From Chloroflexota bacterium (GTDB taxonomy: Bacteria; Chloroflexota; Anaerolineae; Promineifilales; Promineifilaceae), in NCBI GenBank assembly GCA_022616275.1, contig JAKEFB010000104.1:1-64000 (forward strand): DNA of 64,000 bases. The letters are read 5' to 3'. This document shows positions 8,194 through 15,695 of this stretch, piece by piece. Made by a program: the position numbers and the translations under genes. The notes below the pieces were generated by a model. It did no database searches. It saw only the letters and a program-made list of their open reading frames with translations, and had not been told where the DNA came from. How positions within the stretch are numbered: position 1 is the stretch's first letter; the number at the start of each line of letters is the position of its first letter.

Positions 8194-8841
8194 GTGGTTA
8201 TTCAGCCCAACAGCAAAGTGGTCATGATTGGTGATTCGATCACGGATTGTGGGCGGGCCCGGCCGGTTGGCCAAGGGCCATCCGGAGCGCTGGGCAACGG
8301 CTATGTCAGCCTGGTTGACGGCCTGATCAATGCCACTTACCCGGGGGGCCGTCTGCGGATCATCAACACGGGCATCAGCGGCAACACGGTGCGCGATCTC
8401 AAGGCCCGCTGGCAAAACGACGTGTTGGATTTAGAGCCTGATTGGCTGTCCATTATGATCGGCATTAACGACGTCTGGCGGCATTTTGACTCGTGGACGC
8501 CATCTAAAAGGCAGGTATCGCTGGACGAATACACCAATACGCTGGAAGCGTTGGTCCGCACGACGCGGCCCTCCTTGCAGGGGTTGGTGCTGATGACGCC
8601 TTACTTTATTGAGCCGGACCGGGCAGAGGCGATGCGCGTGATGATGGACCGCTATGGCGACGCCGTTCGGGCATTGGCCAGGCAATACGGGAGCATCCTG
8701 GTAGACACGCAGGCGGCGTTTGACGAGGTGTTGCCGGAGCTGCCGCCAACCGCGCTGGCCGAGGACCGGGTACACCCTAATCTCACTGGACACGTGGTGC
8801 TGGCCCGCGCCTTTCTCAAGGCGGTGGGCTACAGGTGGTAA
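8194..8841 (+). CDS. SGNH/GDSL-family hydrolase
   Basis: 215 residues with the four SGNH blocks in order: block I IGDSITD (nucleophile S15), block II glycine in NTGISGNTVRDL, block III GIND, and block V DRVHPN supplying the Asp-His pair. No signal peptide, so a cytoplasmic esterase, lipase or deacetylase acting on an ester or acetyl group is expected. The start is GTG 8194; the first residues lead directly into the block I strand, so no later start is possible. It is co-oriented with the S41 peptidase 39 nt upstream. Confidence 0.82.
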   Translation: MVIQPNSKVVMIGDSITDCGRARPVGQGPSGALGNGYVSLVDGLINATYPGGRLRIINTGISGNTVRDLKARWQNDVLDLEPDWLSIMIGINDVWRHFDSWTPSKRQVSLDEYTNTLEALVRTTRPSLQGLVLMTPYFIEPDRAEAMRVMMDRYGDAVRALARQYGSILVDTQAAFDEVLPELPPTALAEDRVHPNLTGHVVLARAFLKAVGYRW

Positions 8842-8848
8842 ACAGGTC

Positions 8849-8882
8849 AAACCCCGCAGTTCTGGGAGACCTGCGGGGTTTT
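8849..8882. terminator. Intrinsic terminator between convergent genes
   Basis: Eleven-base perfect stem AAACCCCGCAG / CTGCGGGGTTT with an 11-nt loop and T-run on plus (A-run on minus, so it can serve both strands). It lies between the SGNH hydrolase and the ABC permease, whose genes converge. The GACCTGCGGGGTTT half recurs at 13548-13561. Confidence 0.8.
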
Positions 8883-8892
8883 AATTGGGGAG

Positions 8893-10599
8893 CTAGTGAG
8901 TCCTACTTTCCACCTTGCGGATGACTTGCAGCACGTCTGCCTCGCGGGGCAGCAGCAGGCGGGCGGCCAGCCGGCCCCCCAACCAGAAGACGGCCAGGCC
9001 ATAGGCCAGGCTGATAGGCAGGCCGAGGAAAGCCAGCCAGGGCTGGTCTAGCCAGACGGCCAGCCCAAAGGGCAGGGCGGCCGGGACGCTGGCCAACCCG
9101 ATGGCGGCCGGGATCAGGAAGAGGTTGGCCAGTCCGCTCTGGCAACTGCCGCCGCTGGAGAAGGAACTCTGGGCCCGCCTGTTTTCCAGGTTAATGGGAA
9201 TGGGAAAGAGGACGGAACCTACGGCGGCAACTCCCAAACTGGCCAATCCCATCGCCAGGCCGGTTGCTGCCCCGGCCAGGCTTTGCCAGCCCCGCGTTAA
9301 CAGGGCCAGAACAAGGCCGACCAACAGGAAGAGCAGGCCACTGGTCAGCAGGACGGTTAATCCCTTGGCCCAGAAAATTCGCTCACGGCGCACCGGCGTC
9401 AGAAAGAGCGTTGACAGTCCGGCCCCCTCCCTGCCGAGCATGTTCTGGCCACTGACCCAGAAAATGAACAGGCTGTAAACCGGCAGGACGGCGCCGGCCA
9501 TTGGCGGCAGGGTGAAGGCGCTGCCGGTGCTGAAGAGAAAAGCGCCAAACATGATGAAGGGAAAGAAGATCCCTTGCAGCAATCCCACCCGAAGCTGGGG
9601 AGTGCGCCACAATATTTTCAACTCCTTGGCCGTCAGTTCGACCAGGTCGGCCGGCAACAGGCGGCCCAGAGACCGAGTTCGGCCGCCGAACTCCGCTCTC
9701 TCTCTGGCCGGGTGGCGCTCCGGCGCGACGGGAGCCGCCCTTTTGCCGGCTGGCGGGGCGATGAGGAAGCCTTCTCCGGTCGTCAGCCGGATGAGCAGCG
9801 CCCACCAGACTACCGCCACCAGGGCCAGCCAGGCGGCCGAATAGAGCAACCAGGCCACGGCCGGGCCCCATTGGCCGCTGCTGGCCTGCTCAATGGCCCG
9901 CGCCGCCGCCCCGGTCGGCGACCACTGGAGAACAAGCAACGGCCGGAAAGCCAGGACTTGTTCTTCGCTAATCTCCCCTGGCAGCCGGGACACCAGGCGT
10001 TGGAAGCCCAGTTGCAAAAAGTAGCAGGATGACCCTAGCAGCGAGCCGACAATGATGGCCACGTCGCGGAAGCGGCGGCTTTGCAGAATACCGCCCAGGA
10101 CGGCCACGACCAACTGGCTGATCAGCATCATGTGGCCATAACAAAGCAAAAGGGCGATGATGACGACCGGCAGGGCCAGACTTGCCCCCCAGCCAACCAG
10201 GACGGCGACAAACAAGGGGACCATAAAATAGGTTGGATAATCAAAAAGAGAACCCAACAGCGTGCCCAGGATCAACTCACGGCGGCGCAGGGGGTAGACC
10301 ATCAGGCGACTGAGGTCCAGCCCCTCGTTCAAAGAAGCGATGAAGAAAGGGAAAGTCAGCCAGATGAACCACAGAAAAACCAGGACTCCACCCAGAAGTT
10401 GGGCCGGCCAGGGGTCGGGCAGGGCGAGATAACCGGCGGCCGTGGCGATGCCTATACCTATGACCACCGGTGTCAGCGAGAGAATGACGATAATGCCGGT
10501 CAACAGGCGGCCGGGCTCACGGGCGTACTGGCGCCAGGTGAGTCTGGCCCGCAGCCCCAGCAAGGCCCGCAGCCGGGTAACGTCTACTAATTGAGCCAA
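8893..10599 (-). CDS. ABC-2 type transporter permease
   Basis: 568 residues with many hydrophobic segments, roughly 10-12 membrane helices. They are arranged as two blocks of about 250 residues separated by a charged cytoplasmic stretch near 290-330. This duplicated layout is seen in export permeases of the ABC-2/NatB type. The start overlaps the end of the ATP-binding gene by 13 bp, so both subunits are made together. Substrate unknown; drug, lipid or peptide export is typical. Confidence 0.78.
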   Translation of the reverse strand: MAQLVDVTRLRALLGLRARLTWRQYAREPGRLLTGIIVILSLTPVVIGIGIATAAGYLALPDPWPAQLLGGVLVFLWFIWLTFPFFIASLNEGLDLSRLMVYPLRRRELILGTLLGSLFDYPTYFMVPLFVAVLVGWGASLALPVVIIALLLCYGHMMLISQLVVAVLGGILQSRRFRDVAIIVGSLLGSSCYFLQLGFQRLVSRLPGEISEEQVLAFRPLLVLQWSPTGAAARAIEQASSGQWGPAVAWLLYSAAWLALVAVVWWALLIRLTTGEGFLIAPPAGKRAAPVAPERHPARERAEFGGRTRSLGRLLPADLVELTAKELKILWRTPQLRVGLLQGIFFPFIMFGAFLFSTGSAFTLPPMAGAVLPVYSLFIFWVSGQNMLGREGAGLSTLFLTPVRRERIFWAKGLTVLLTSGLLFLLVGLVLALLTRGWQSLAGAATGLAMGLASLGVAAVGSVLFPIPINLENRRAQSSFSSGGSCQSGLANLFLIPAAIGLASVPAALPFGLAVWLDQPWLAFLGLPISLAYGLAVFWLGGRLAARLLLPREADVLQVIRKVESRTH

Positions 10600-11363
10600 G
10601 ACAACAGCTCCTCGCGTTCTGGTTCCCCGGCCCCGACCGCCTTGAGGAAGAGGTCTTCCAGGGTGGCCGTCTCGCCGGCCTGGGCTCGCTCGCGCAGCTC
10701 GGGAATGGTGCCCTCGGCCACCAGGCGGCCGTCGGCAATAACCCCCACCCGGGTGCAGAGGCGCTCGACCACTTCCAGGATGTGGGAGGAGAAGAAGATC
10801 GTTGTGCCGCGCTGGCGGAGCCGCCGCAGCACGTCGCGGATGGCCCGGCCGGAAATGGCGTCAATACCCTCGAACGGCTCGTCCAGGAAGAGAACGCGCG
10901 GGGCGTGAAGGAGGGCGGCAGCCAGGGCCGTTTTCTTACGCATGCCGTGGGAGTAATCAATGATCAGCTTGTCGGCCGCTTCCGCCAGATCCAACAGTGC
11001 CAGCAGTTCCCCGGCGCGCTGCCGGACTTCGTCCCGGTCCAGGCCATACATCGTGCCGGCAAAGTGGATAAATTCCCGGCCGGTCAGCCGCTGGTACAGG
11101 TTCAGCCCCTCCGGCAGCACACCCAGTTGGCTCTTGGCGGCTATCGGGTCGCGCCAGATGTCCACGCCGTTAATGAGGGCTGCGCCGGCCGTCGGCTTGA
11201 GCAGGCCGACCAGCATGTTAATGGTCGTGGACTTGCCGGCCCCATTGGGCCCCAGGAAGCCGAAAAACTCGCCCTCGGCTACGGCCAGATTTAAATTGTC
11301 AACGGCAATCTTTTTGCCAAAGTGGCGGGTCAGGCCAACGGCCTCAATGGCGGGAACTGGCAT
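10587..11363 (-). CDS. ABC transporter ATP-binding subunit
   Basis: 258 residues. Walker A GPNGAGKST, signature region YSHGMRKKTALAAAL (the usual LSGGQ replaced by YSHGM, as in many ABC-2 type ATPases), Walker B VLFLDEPFEGID, and H-loop FFSSH. It powers the permease encoded immediately downstream. ATG 11363 has GGAG at the right distance; the upstream in-frame extension from 11408 is not homologous. It is separated from the response-regulator gene upstream by a TTCGCG repeat and about 125 nt. Confidence 0.88.
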   Translation of the reverse strand: MPVPAIEAVGLTRHFGKKIAVDNLNLAVAEGEFFGFLGPNGAGKSTTINMLVGLLKPTAGAALINGVDIWRDPIAAKSQLGVLPEGLNLYQRLTGREFIHFAGTMYGLDRDEVRQRAGELLALLDLAEAADKLIIDYSHGMRKKTALAAALLHAPRVLFLDEPFEGIDAISGRAIRDVLRRLRQRGTTIFFSSHILEVVERLCTRVGVIADGRLVAEGTIPELRERAQAGETATLEDLFLKAVGAGEPEREELLSWLN

Positions 11364-11450
11364 GGGATCTCCTGCATGTAGGTGTGTAGTACTATACGAT
11401 CCTACCACGCTTTACGTTGCGCGTCTTACACTAAACCCTATAGCTAGATT

Positions 11451-11489
11451 CATTCGCGCCATTCGGCCATTCGCGCCATTCGCGATTTA
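11451..11489. repeat. TTCGCG-type repeat, copy A (3' end of response regulator)
   Basis: Words CATTCGCGC and CCATTCGCG repeat in tandem and run into the stop codon of the response regulator gene (minus strand reads TAAATCGCGAATGGCGCG from the stop). A near-identical block abuts the histidine kinase stop, and a related palindrome lies upstream of uvrA. Confidence 0.6.
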
Positions 11490-12119
11490 TTTCAGAGTAA
11501 GAATGCGGCGTTCCAGGGCAACGGTCACGGCCGCCGTCCGGTCCTGGACGCCGAGCTTGTCGAAGATGTGGATCAGATGGGTTTTGACGGTCGCTTCGCT
11601 GATGTGCAGGCTACGGCCGATTTGTTTGTTGCTTTTGCCCTGGCTCACCAGCGCCAACACCTCGATTTCCCGGGCGCTGAGGGTTTCTTCGGCCGGGGCG
11701 CGCATACGGGTCATCAGCCGGGCGGCCACGGCCGGAGCCAGTACCGACTCGCCCCGGGCGGCGGCCCGCACGGCCCGGAATAGCTCTTCGCGGGGCGTGT
11801 CTTTCAGCAGGTAGCCGGTTGCCCCGGCCTCAATGGCCCGGACAATGTCGGCGTCGCTGTCGTAGGTAGTCAGGACAAGGACATTAGCCGCCGGCCGGTG
11901 GGCTTTAATCTGCTCGATGGCGGCCACGCCATCCAGGCCGGGCATGCGTAAATCCATCAAGATCACGTCCGGCTGCAACTGCTGGCTGAGGGCTATAGCT
12001 TCCACCCCGCCGGCCGCCTGGCCGACAATGACCAGGTCCGGCTGGCTGGCCAGCATCCCGGCCAACCCCTCCCGGACCACTGGATGGTCGTCTACAATCA
12101 CGACACGAATTTGATTCAT
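11487..12119 (-). CDS. NarL/LuxR-family response regulator
   Basis: 210 residues. Receiver domain at 1-120 has the acidic pocket D10/D11, phospho-acceptor D56 (ILMDLRMPG) and K106 (LLKDT). A GerE/LuxR helix-turn-helix lies near 145-205 (LSAREIEVLALVSQGKSNKQIG, then SEATVKTHL). It should be phosphorylated by the histidine kinase encoded directly upstream and probably controls one or both flanking ABC transporters, as in DesKR- or LiaSR-like arrangements. The targets are inferred from position only. Confidence 0.92.
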   Translation of the reverse strand: MNQIRVVIVDDHPVVREGLAGMLASQPDLVIVGQAAGGVEAIALSQQLQPDVILMDLRMPGLDGVAAIEQIKAHRPAANVLVLTTYDSDADIVRAIEAGATGYLLKDTPREELFRAVRAAARGESVLAPAVAARLMTRMRAPAEETLSAREIEVLALVSQGKSNKQIGRSLHISEATVKTHLIHIFDKLGVQDRTAAVTVALERRILTLK

Positions 12120-12138
12120 TTAATTGGCATCTTTAGAA

Positions 12139-12237
12139 ACGCGAATAACGCCAATGGACGAATGACGCGAATTTTTAAGAAAATTATTCGCGCCATTCGT
12201 GAAGCGTTGTACGCTCATTCGCGCCATTCGCGATTTA
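12139..12237. repeat. TTCGCG-type palindromic repeat, copy B (between HK and RR)
   Basis: The spacer between the histidine kinase and response regulator genes is made almost entirely of CGCGAAT and ATTCGCG words. A large imperfect palindrome is centred near 12176. The distal end reads CATTCGCGCCATTCGCG and joins the kinase stop codon at 12235. Confidence 0.65.
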
Positions 12238-13479
12238 TATAGGCAGTTCCACGACGACTGTGGTTCCTTCGCCCGGCTCGCTTTCGACGGCGACGGAGCC
12301 GCCCAACTGCTCGACGCGCTCGCGCATGGCCACCAGGCCAAAGCCACCGCTCAAGGCCGGCGGCTTGCCGGCCGTATTGCCGTTCAGCCCAACGCCGTTG
12401 TCCTGTACGTCCAGCGCTATCACGTCGCCCATGTAGGACAGGGTCACGGCCACGTGGCTGGCGCTGGCGTGCTTGCGGACGTTGGCCAGCGCTTCCTCGG
12501 CCGCCCGCCACAGCGTGACCTCGACTTCCGGGTGCAGCGGCCGGATTTCGCCGGTGATGGCGGTGGTGGCCACTACGCCGGCCGTCTCTGACCAGTGCTC
12601 GACCATCCGGCCGATAGCCTCCGGCAGCGAAGCTTCTTCCAGGGATTGCGGCCGCAAGTCCTGGACCACCCGGCGGGCCTGGGCCAGCCCTTCGCGGGCG
12701 GCGTGGCGGGCCTGGGCCAGGTGTTGTTGCGCTGTGAGGACGCTGTCTGGCAGGGCCTGTTCGGCCGCTTCCAGGTGCATGAAGATACTGGTGAAGCCCT
12801 GGGCCAGCGTGTCGTGGATCTCGTGGGCCAGGCGCTGGCGTTCGGCCAGCATACCCGTCTGGCGTTCGGCCGCGGCCAGATCGGCCTGGGTCCGTTCCAG
12901 TTGTTCAATCAACTGCCGGCGCCGGGCGCTCTGGCTGATGATGGCGTTAATCCACAGCGAAAAGAAAACTGAAATAGCGGCCACGAAGACGTACAGCCAG
13001 ACCAACGGATTGCGCAGCGACACGGCCGTTCCCGTCGCTTCGATCTGCCGGTAGGCCACCAGGGTGGTCAGGAGAAAACTGAGCGGAATGGCCCAACGGA
13101 TGGGCAGTAAGGCAAAAAACTGCCCGTAAAGGCCGAAGAGGGCATAGTAAAAGGCCGGGTGCAGGCCAACCAGGGCGTACCACAGGCTAATGGCGGCCAG
13201 CATGAAGAGGGCCATCCCCAGCGGCCGGCGGCGGAAGTCCGGCCAGCGGCGGGTCAGGCGAATGGGGCCCAGCCAGTGCAGGAACAGACTCAGGAAAGTC
13301 AGGAAGACCAGCCAGCCCCGGCCGGTAGGGGTGACACGCTCGTCCAAGAGGGTCATCAGCAGGGGCGCAGTGAAGGAGACGACAAAAACGGCCGACCAGA
13401 CCCAGCCCCACCGTTCCCAGGCGTCGGCCGATTGGCCAGCGCCGGATTTTGTCGTTTCTTCTATTCTGCTCTTGATCAT
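12235..13479 (-). CDS. NarX/DesK-type sensor histidine kinase
   Basis: 414 residues. Six hydrophobic segments lie between about 23 and 180, with no large extracellular loop, so it probably senses within or at the membrane. A short coiled coil (185-210) leads to the HisKA_3 motif ERQRLAHEIHDTLAQG with phospho-acceptor H222. The HATPase_c domain follows: N-box NVRKHA, G1 DNGVGL, G2 GGFGLVAMRERV. ATG 13479 is chosen because the 47 codons upstream overlap the permease gene and are not membrane-like. It partners with the regulator downstream. Confidence 0.88.
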   Translation of the reverse strand: MIKSRIEETTKSGAGQSADAWERWGWVWSAVFVVSFTAPLLMTLLDERVTPTGRGWLVFLTFLSLFLHWLGPIRLTRRWPDFRRRPLGMALFMLAAISLWYALVGLHPAFYYALFGLYGQFFALLPIRWAIPLSFLLTTLVAYRQIEATGTAVSLRNPLVWLYVFVAAISVFFSLWINAIISQSARRRQLIEQLERTQADLAAAERQTGMLAERQRLAHEIHDTLAQGFTSIFMHLEAAEQALPDSVLTAQQHLAQARHAAREGLAQARRVVQDLRPQSLEEASLPEAIGRMVEHWSETAGVVATTAITGEIRPLHPEVEVTLWRAAEEALANVRKHASASHVAVTLSYMGDVIALDVQDNGVGLNGNTAGKPPALSGGFGLVAMRERVEQLGGSVAVESEPGEGTTVVVELPI

Positions 13480-13497
13480 TTCAACGGCCGCCAAACG

Positions 13498-13561
13498 CCG
13501 CAGGTCGGCAAGGGCACGGAACGTACCCCGGGCACGCTTCGTGCCCCGACCTGCGGGGTTT
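13498..13561 (-). terminator. Long hairpin between ABC permease and histidine kinase
   Basis: Outer arms CCGCAGGTCGG / CCGACCTGCGG (11 bp) and inner GGCACG / CGTGCC are separated by about 22 nt. It lies downstream of the permease stop and just before the kinase start, so it could attenuate read-through into the kinase. It shares GACCTGCGGGGTTT with the terminator at 8849-8882. Confidence 0.5.
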
Positions 13562-13576
13562 CGAGTGTAGCACTTT

Positions 13577-14329
13577 CTACTCCCAGCGGAAAGTCCGCAC
13601 TGACAGCGCGGTTCCCACAACCAGCAGTCCGGCCAGGAGCAGGGCGGCCGGCCAATACCACTCCCGGCCGAACCACAAATCTTGCAGCAAGCGGACCACC
13701 ACCGTCATGGGCAGCACCTCGGCCACCTGCCGCACGTTCTCCGGCATGAACTGGAGGGGAATGGCGGCTCCCGAAAGAAACATCATGGGAAAGTAAATGA
13801 CCTGCCCGGCGACCTGGGCGACCCGGCCGGTCGGGGCCAGGCTGGCAATCAGGTAACCGACGGCGATAAAAGCCAGGGCGCTCAACAGGAAGCCGGCCAG
13901 TAGGACCGGCGCGCGGCCGCCAAAGCGCAGGTCAAAGGCCAGTTTGCCGACGACGACCAGCAAAACCATACCTACCAGGGCGATGGCCAGGTGCGTGACC
14001 ACGTCGGCCGCCAGGTAGGTGGCCGGGCGCATGGGCGTGGCCTTGTAGCGGCGCAAGATCCGCTGCTCGCGGGCGTTAGCCGTAGCGATAGGGATACCCA
14101 TCAGGGCCGTCGTGCCGATGACCAGGGCGGCCAGGGCCGGCACTTCCGAGTCCACGTAACCAAAGCCACCCATGTAGAAGGGTGACCCCGGCGGCTCCGG
14201 CTCGTTGCCCCAGATAATGCCAAAGAGCGTCAATAACAAAGCCGGAAAGACCAGCGTAAAAAAGAACGCCGCCGGCTCCCGCAAAAATAGCTTGAATTGA
14301 ACCGTCACCAACTTCACAAAACTACGCAT
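13577..14329 (-). CDS. ABC-2 type transporter permease (drug-efflux-like)
   Basis: 250 residues with six hydrophobic segments: near 20-40, 65-85, 105-130, 140-165, 170-190 and 225-245. This is the single-unit ABC2_membrane topology. The phrase REQRILRRYKATP on the cytoplasmic side matches DrrB/NodJ-type permeases. Together with the ATPase upstream it forms an exporter. The arrangement ATPase, permease, kinase, regulator on one strand suggests a self-contained efflux and sensing unit. Confidence 0.85.
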   Translation of the reverse strand: MRSFVKLVTVQFKLFLREPAAFFFTLVFPALLLTLFGIIWGNEPEPPGSPFYMGGFGYVDSEVPALAALVIGTTALMGIPIATANAREQRILRRYKATPMRPATYLAADVVTHLAIALVGMVLLVVVGKLAFDLRFGGRAPVLLAGFLLSALAFIAVGYLIASLAPTGRVAQVAGQVIYFPMMFLSGAAIPLQFMPENVRQVAEVLPMTVVVRLLQDLWFGREWYWPAALLLAGLLVVGTALSVRTFRWE

Positions 14330-14344
14330 CGCATAATCTCCATC

Positions 14345-14455
14345 GAGCTGTCAGCTATCAGCCATCAGCTTTTAGCTTCCAACTACGCTCACTCAGTCCT
14401 CATCACTCATTGCTCGTAGTTGGCCTTGCCAACTGCGCTCATCGCTCATTGCTCA
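14345..14455. repeat. Short-word arrays (CAGCTATCAGC; CTCATTGCTC)
   Basis: The gap between the two ABC subunit genes has two different word arrays: AGCTATCAGCCATCAGC-like at 14347-14377, then CTCATTGCTC / CTCATCGCTC-like at 14400-14460. No gene or clear promoter is seen. Confidence 0.55.
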
Positions 14456-15370
14456 TTACTCCCGTATCTGCCGGCCGGTCAGGGCCAGGAAAACGTCCTC
14501 CAGGTTTGGCTGCTCGGTGCGCAAGTTTTGGAAGGGCACGCCGTGGCTGCCCAGGGCGCTGACCACGGCCGAGACCAGATCGTCACCCCGGCCGTAGACA
14601 ACCACTCGCTGGCCGTGACGCTCTACCTTCGTTACCGGCGGCAGGGCCGAAAGCATTTCCGTTTGCAGCCCGCCATTAGCCTCAAAAACCACCCGGTTCT
14701 CCGTGCCCAGCCACCGGATGAGCTGCTGGGGCGTGTCCAGGGCAATCACCGTGCCGTGGTCAATGATCGCCAGGCGGTCGCACAGCACCTCCGCTTCGTC
14801 CATGAAGTGGGTCACCAGGACGACCGTCTTGCCCTGCTCCCGGATGGCCCGCACCAGGTCCCAGGTATTGCGGCGGGCCTGCGGGTCCAGCCCCGTGGTC
14901 AGCTCGTCCAGGATGACAATTTCGGGGTCGTTGACCAGGGCCAGGGCGATGAACAGGCGCTGCTTTTGCCCACCGGAGAGGTTGCTAAAGGCCGCGTTGC
15001 GCTTCTCAGCCAGGCCCCACTGCTCCAGCAACGGTTCCCAGGGCACGGTCCGGGTGTAAAAAGTGGCGTACAGATCCAGGGCTTCCCAGACCTTGAGTCG
15101 CCACGGCAGGGCGGCCTGCTGCAACTGAATACCAATCCGTTGGGCCAGCCCGGTCCGCTGCTTTTGCGGGTCCAGTCCCAGGACACGAATCAGGCCGCCG
15201 TCCGGCCGGCGCAGCCCGACGACCGATTCCACCGTGGTTGTCTTGCCTGCCCCGTTCGGCCCGACAATGCCAAAAATTTCCCCCCGGCCGACGCGCAGCG
15301 ACACGTCGTCCACAGCCACCGTCTGGCCATACACCTTACGCAATTGTTGTACTTCAATTACCGTTTCCAT
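14456..15370 (-). CDS. ABC transporter ATP-binding subunit (DrrA-like)
   Basis: 304 residues. Walker A GPNGAGKTT, Q-loop in IGIQLQQ, signature LSGGQKQR, Walker B VILDELTTGLD (the usual DEP is DEL), H-loop LVTHFMDEA. A C-terminal extension from about 225 ends in the NLEDVFLALTGRQIR motif typical of DrrA-type drug-export ATPases. ATG 15370 fits AAGGAT upstream; the 29 codons before it are not homologous. Confidence 0.88.
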   Translation of the reverse strand: METVIEVQQLRKVYGQTVAVDDVSLRVGRGEIFGIVGPNGAGKTTTVESVVGLRRPDGGLIRVLGLDPQKQRTGLAQRIGIQLQQAALPWRLKVWEALDLYATFYTRTVPWEPLLEQWGLAEKRNAAFSNLSGGQKQRLFIALALVNDPEIVILDELTTGLDPQARRNTWDLVRAIREQGKTVVLVTHFMDEAEVLCDRLAIIDHGTVIALDTPQQLIRWLGTENRVVFEANGGLQTEMLSALPPVTKVERHGQRVVVYGRGDDLVSAVVSALGSHGVPFQNLRTEQPNLEDVFLALTGRQIRE

Positions 15371-15695
15371 CTTTAGACCATCCTTATGAGCAGGCGAGCA
15401 GGCAAGTAGCAAGCAGGCAAGCGACTCGCAAACTCGCAGAGTCGCAAACTTGCCCACTTGCTCACTCAGTCCTCAGTCCTTTCAGAGCATACCAGGTCGG
15501 GGTGGCGAAGTAATCCACTGGGGAGTTGAAAGCGGGGCAACGGCCGGCTGATCTTCCCGTCCACCGGCCGGCGTGGGTGTATCCACCGATTGGTTGATGC
15601 GCCGCTTGTGGTTGTGTAATTACGTGGTTCATCTACAATACCTGCATAACTACATAACCACATAACCACATACCTACAATCCCAGGAGGAGCAAC
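15371..15695. other. Divergent intergenic region with word arrays
   Basis: 325 bases between divergent genes. Positions 15385-15455 hold GCAGGCAAG and CTCGCAAAC-type words. Positions 15640-15675 hold a CATAACCA array. Promoters for both flanking genes must lie here, but I cannot pick one with confidence. AGGAGGAGC at 15682-15690 is the ribosome site of the debranching enzyme. Confidence 0.5.

Noticed and set aside
14420-15376. 318-codon frame antisense to an ABC ATPase
   Set aside because: The minus frame has all ABC motifs; the plus frame has none.
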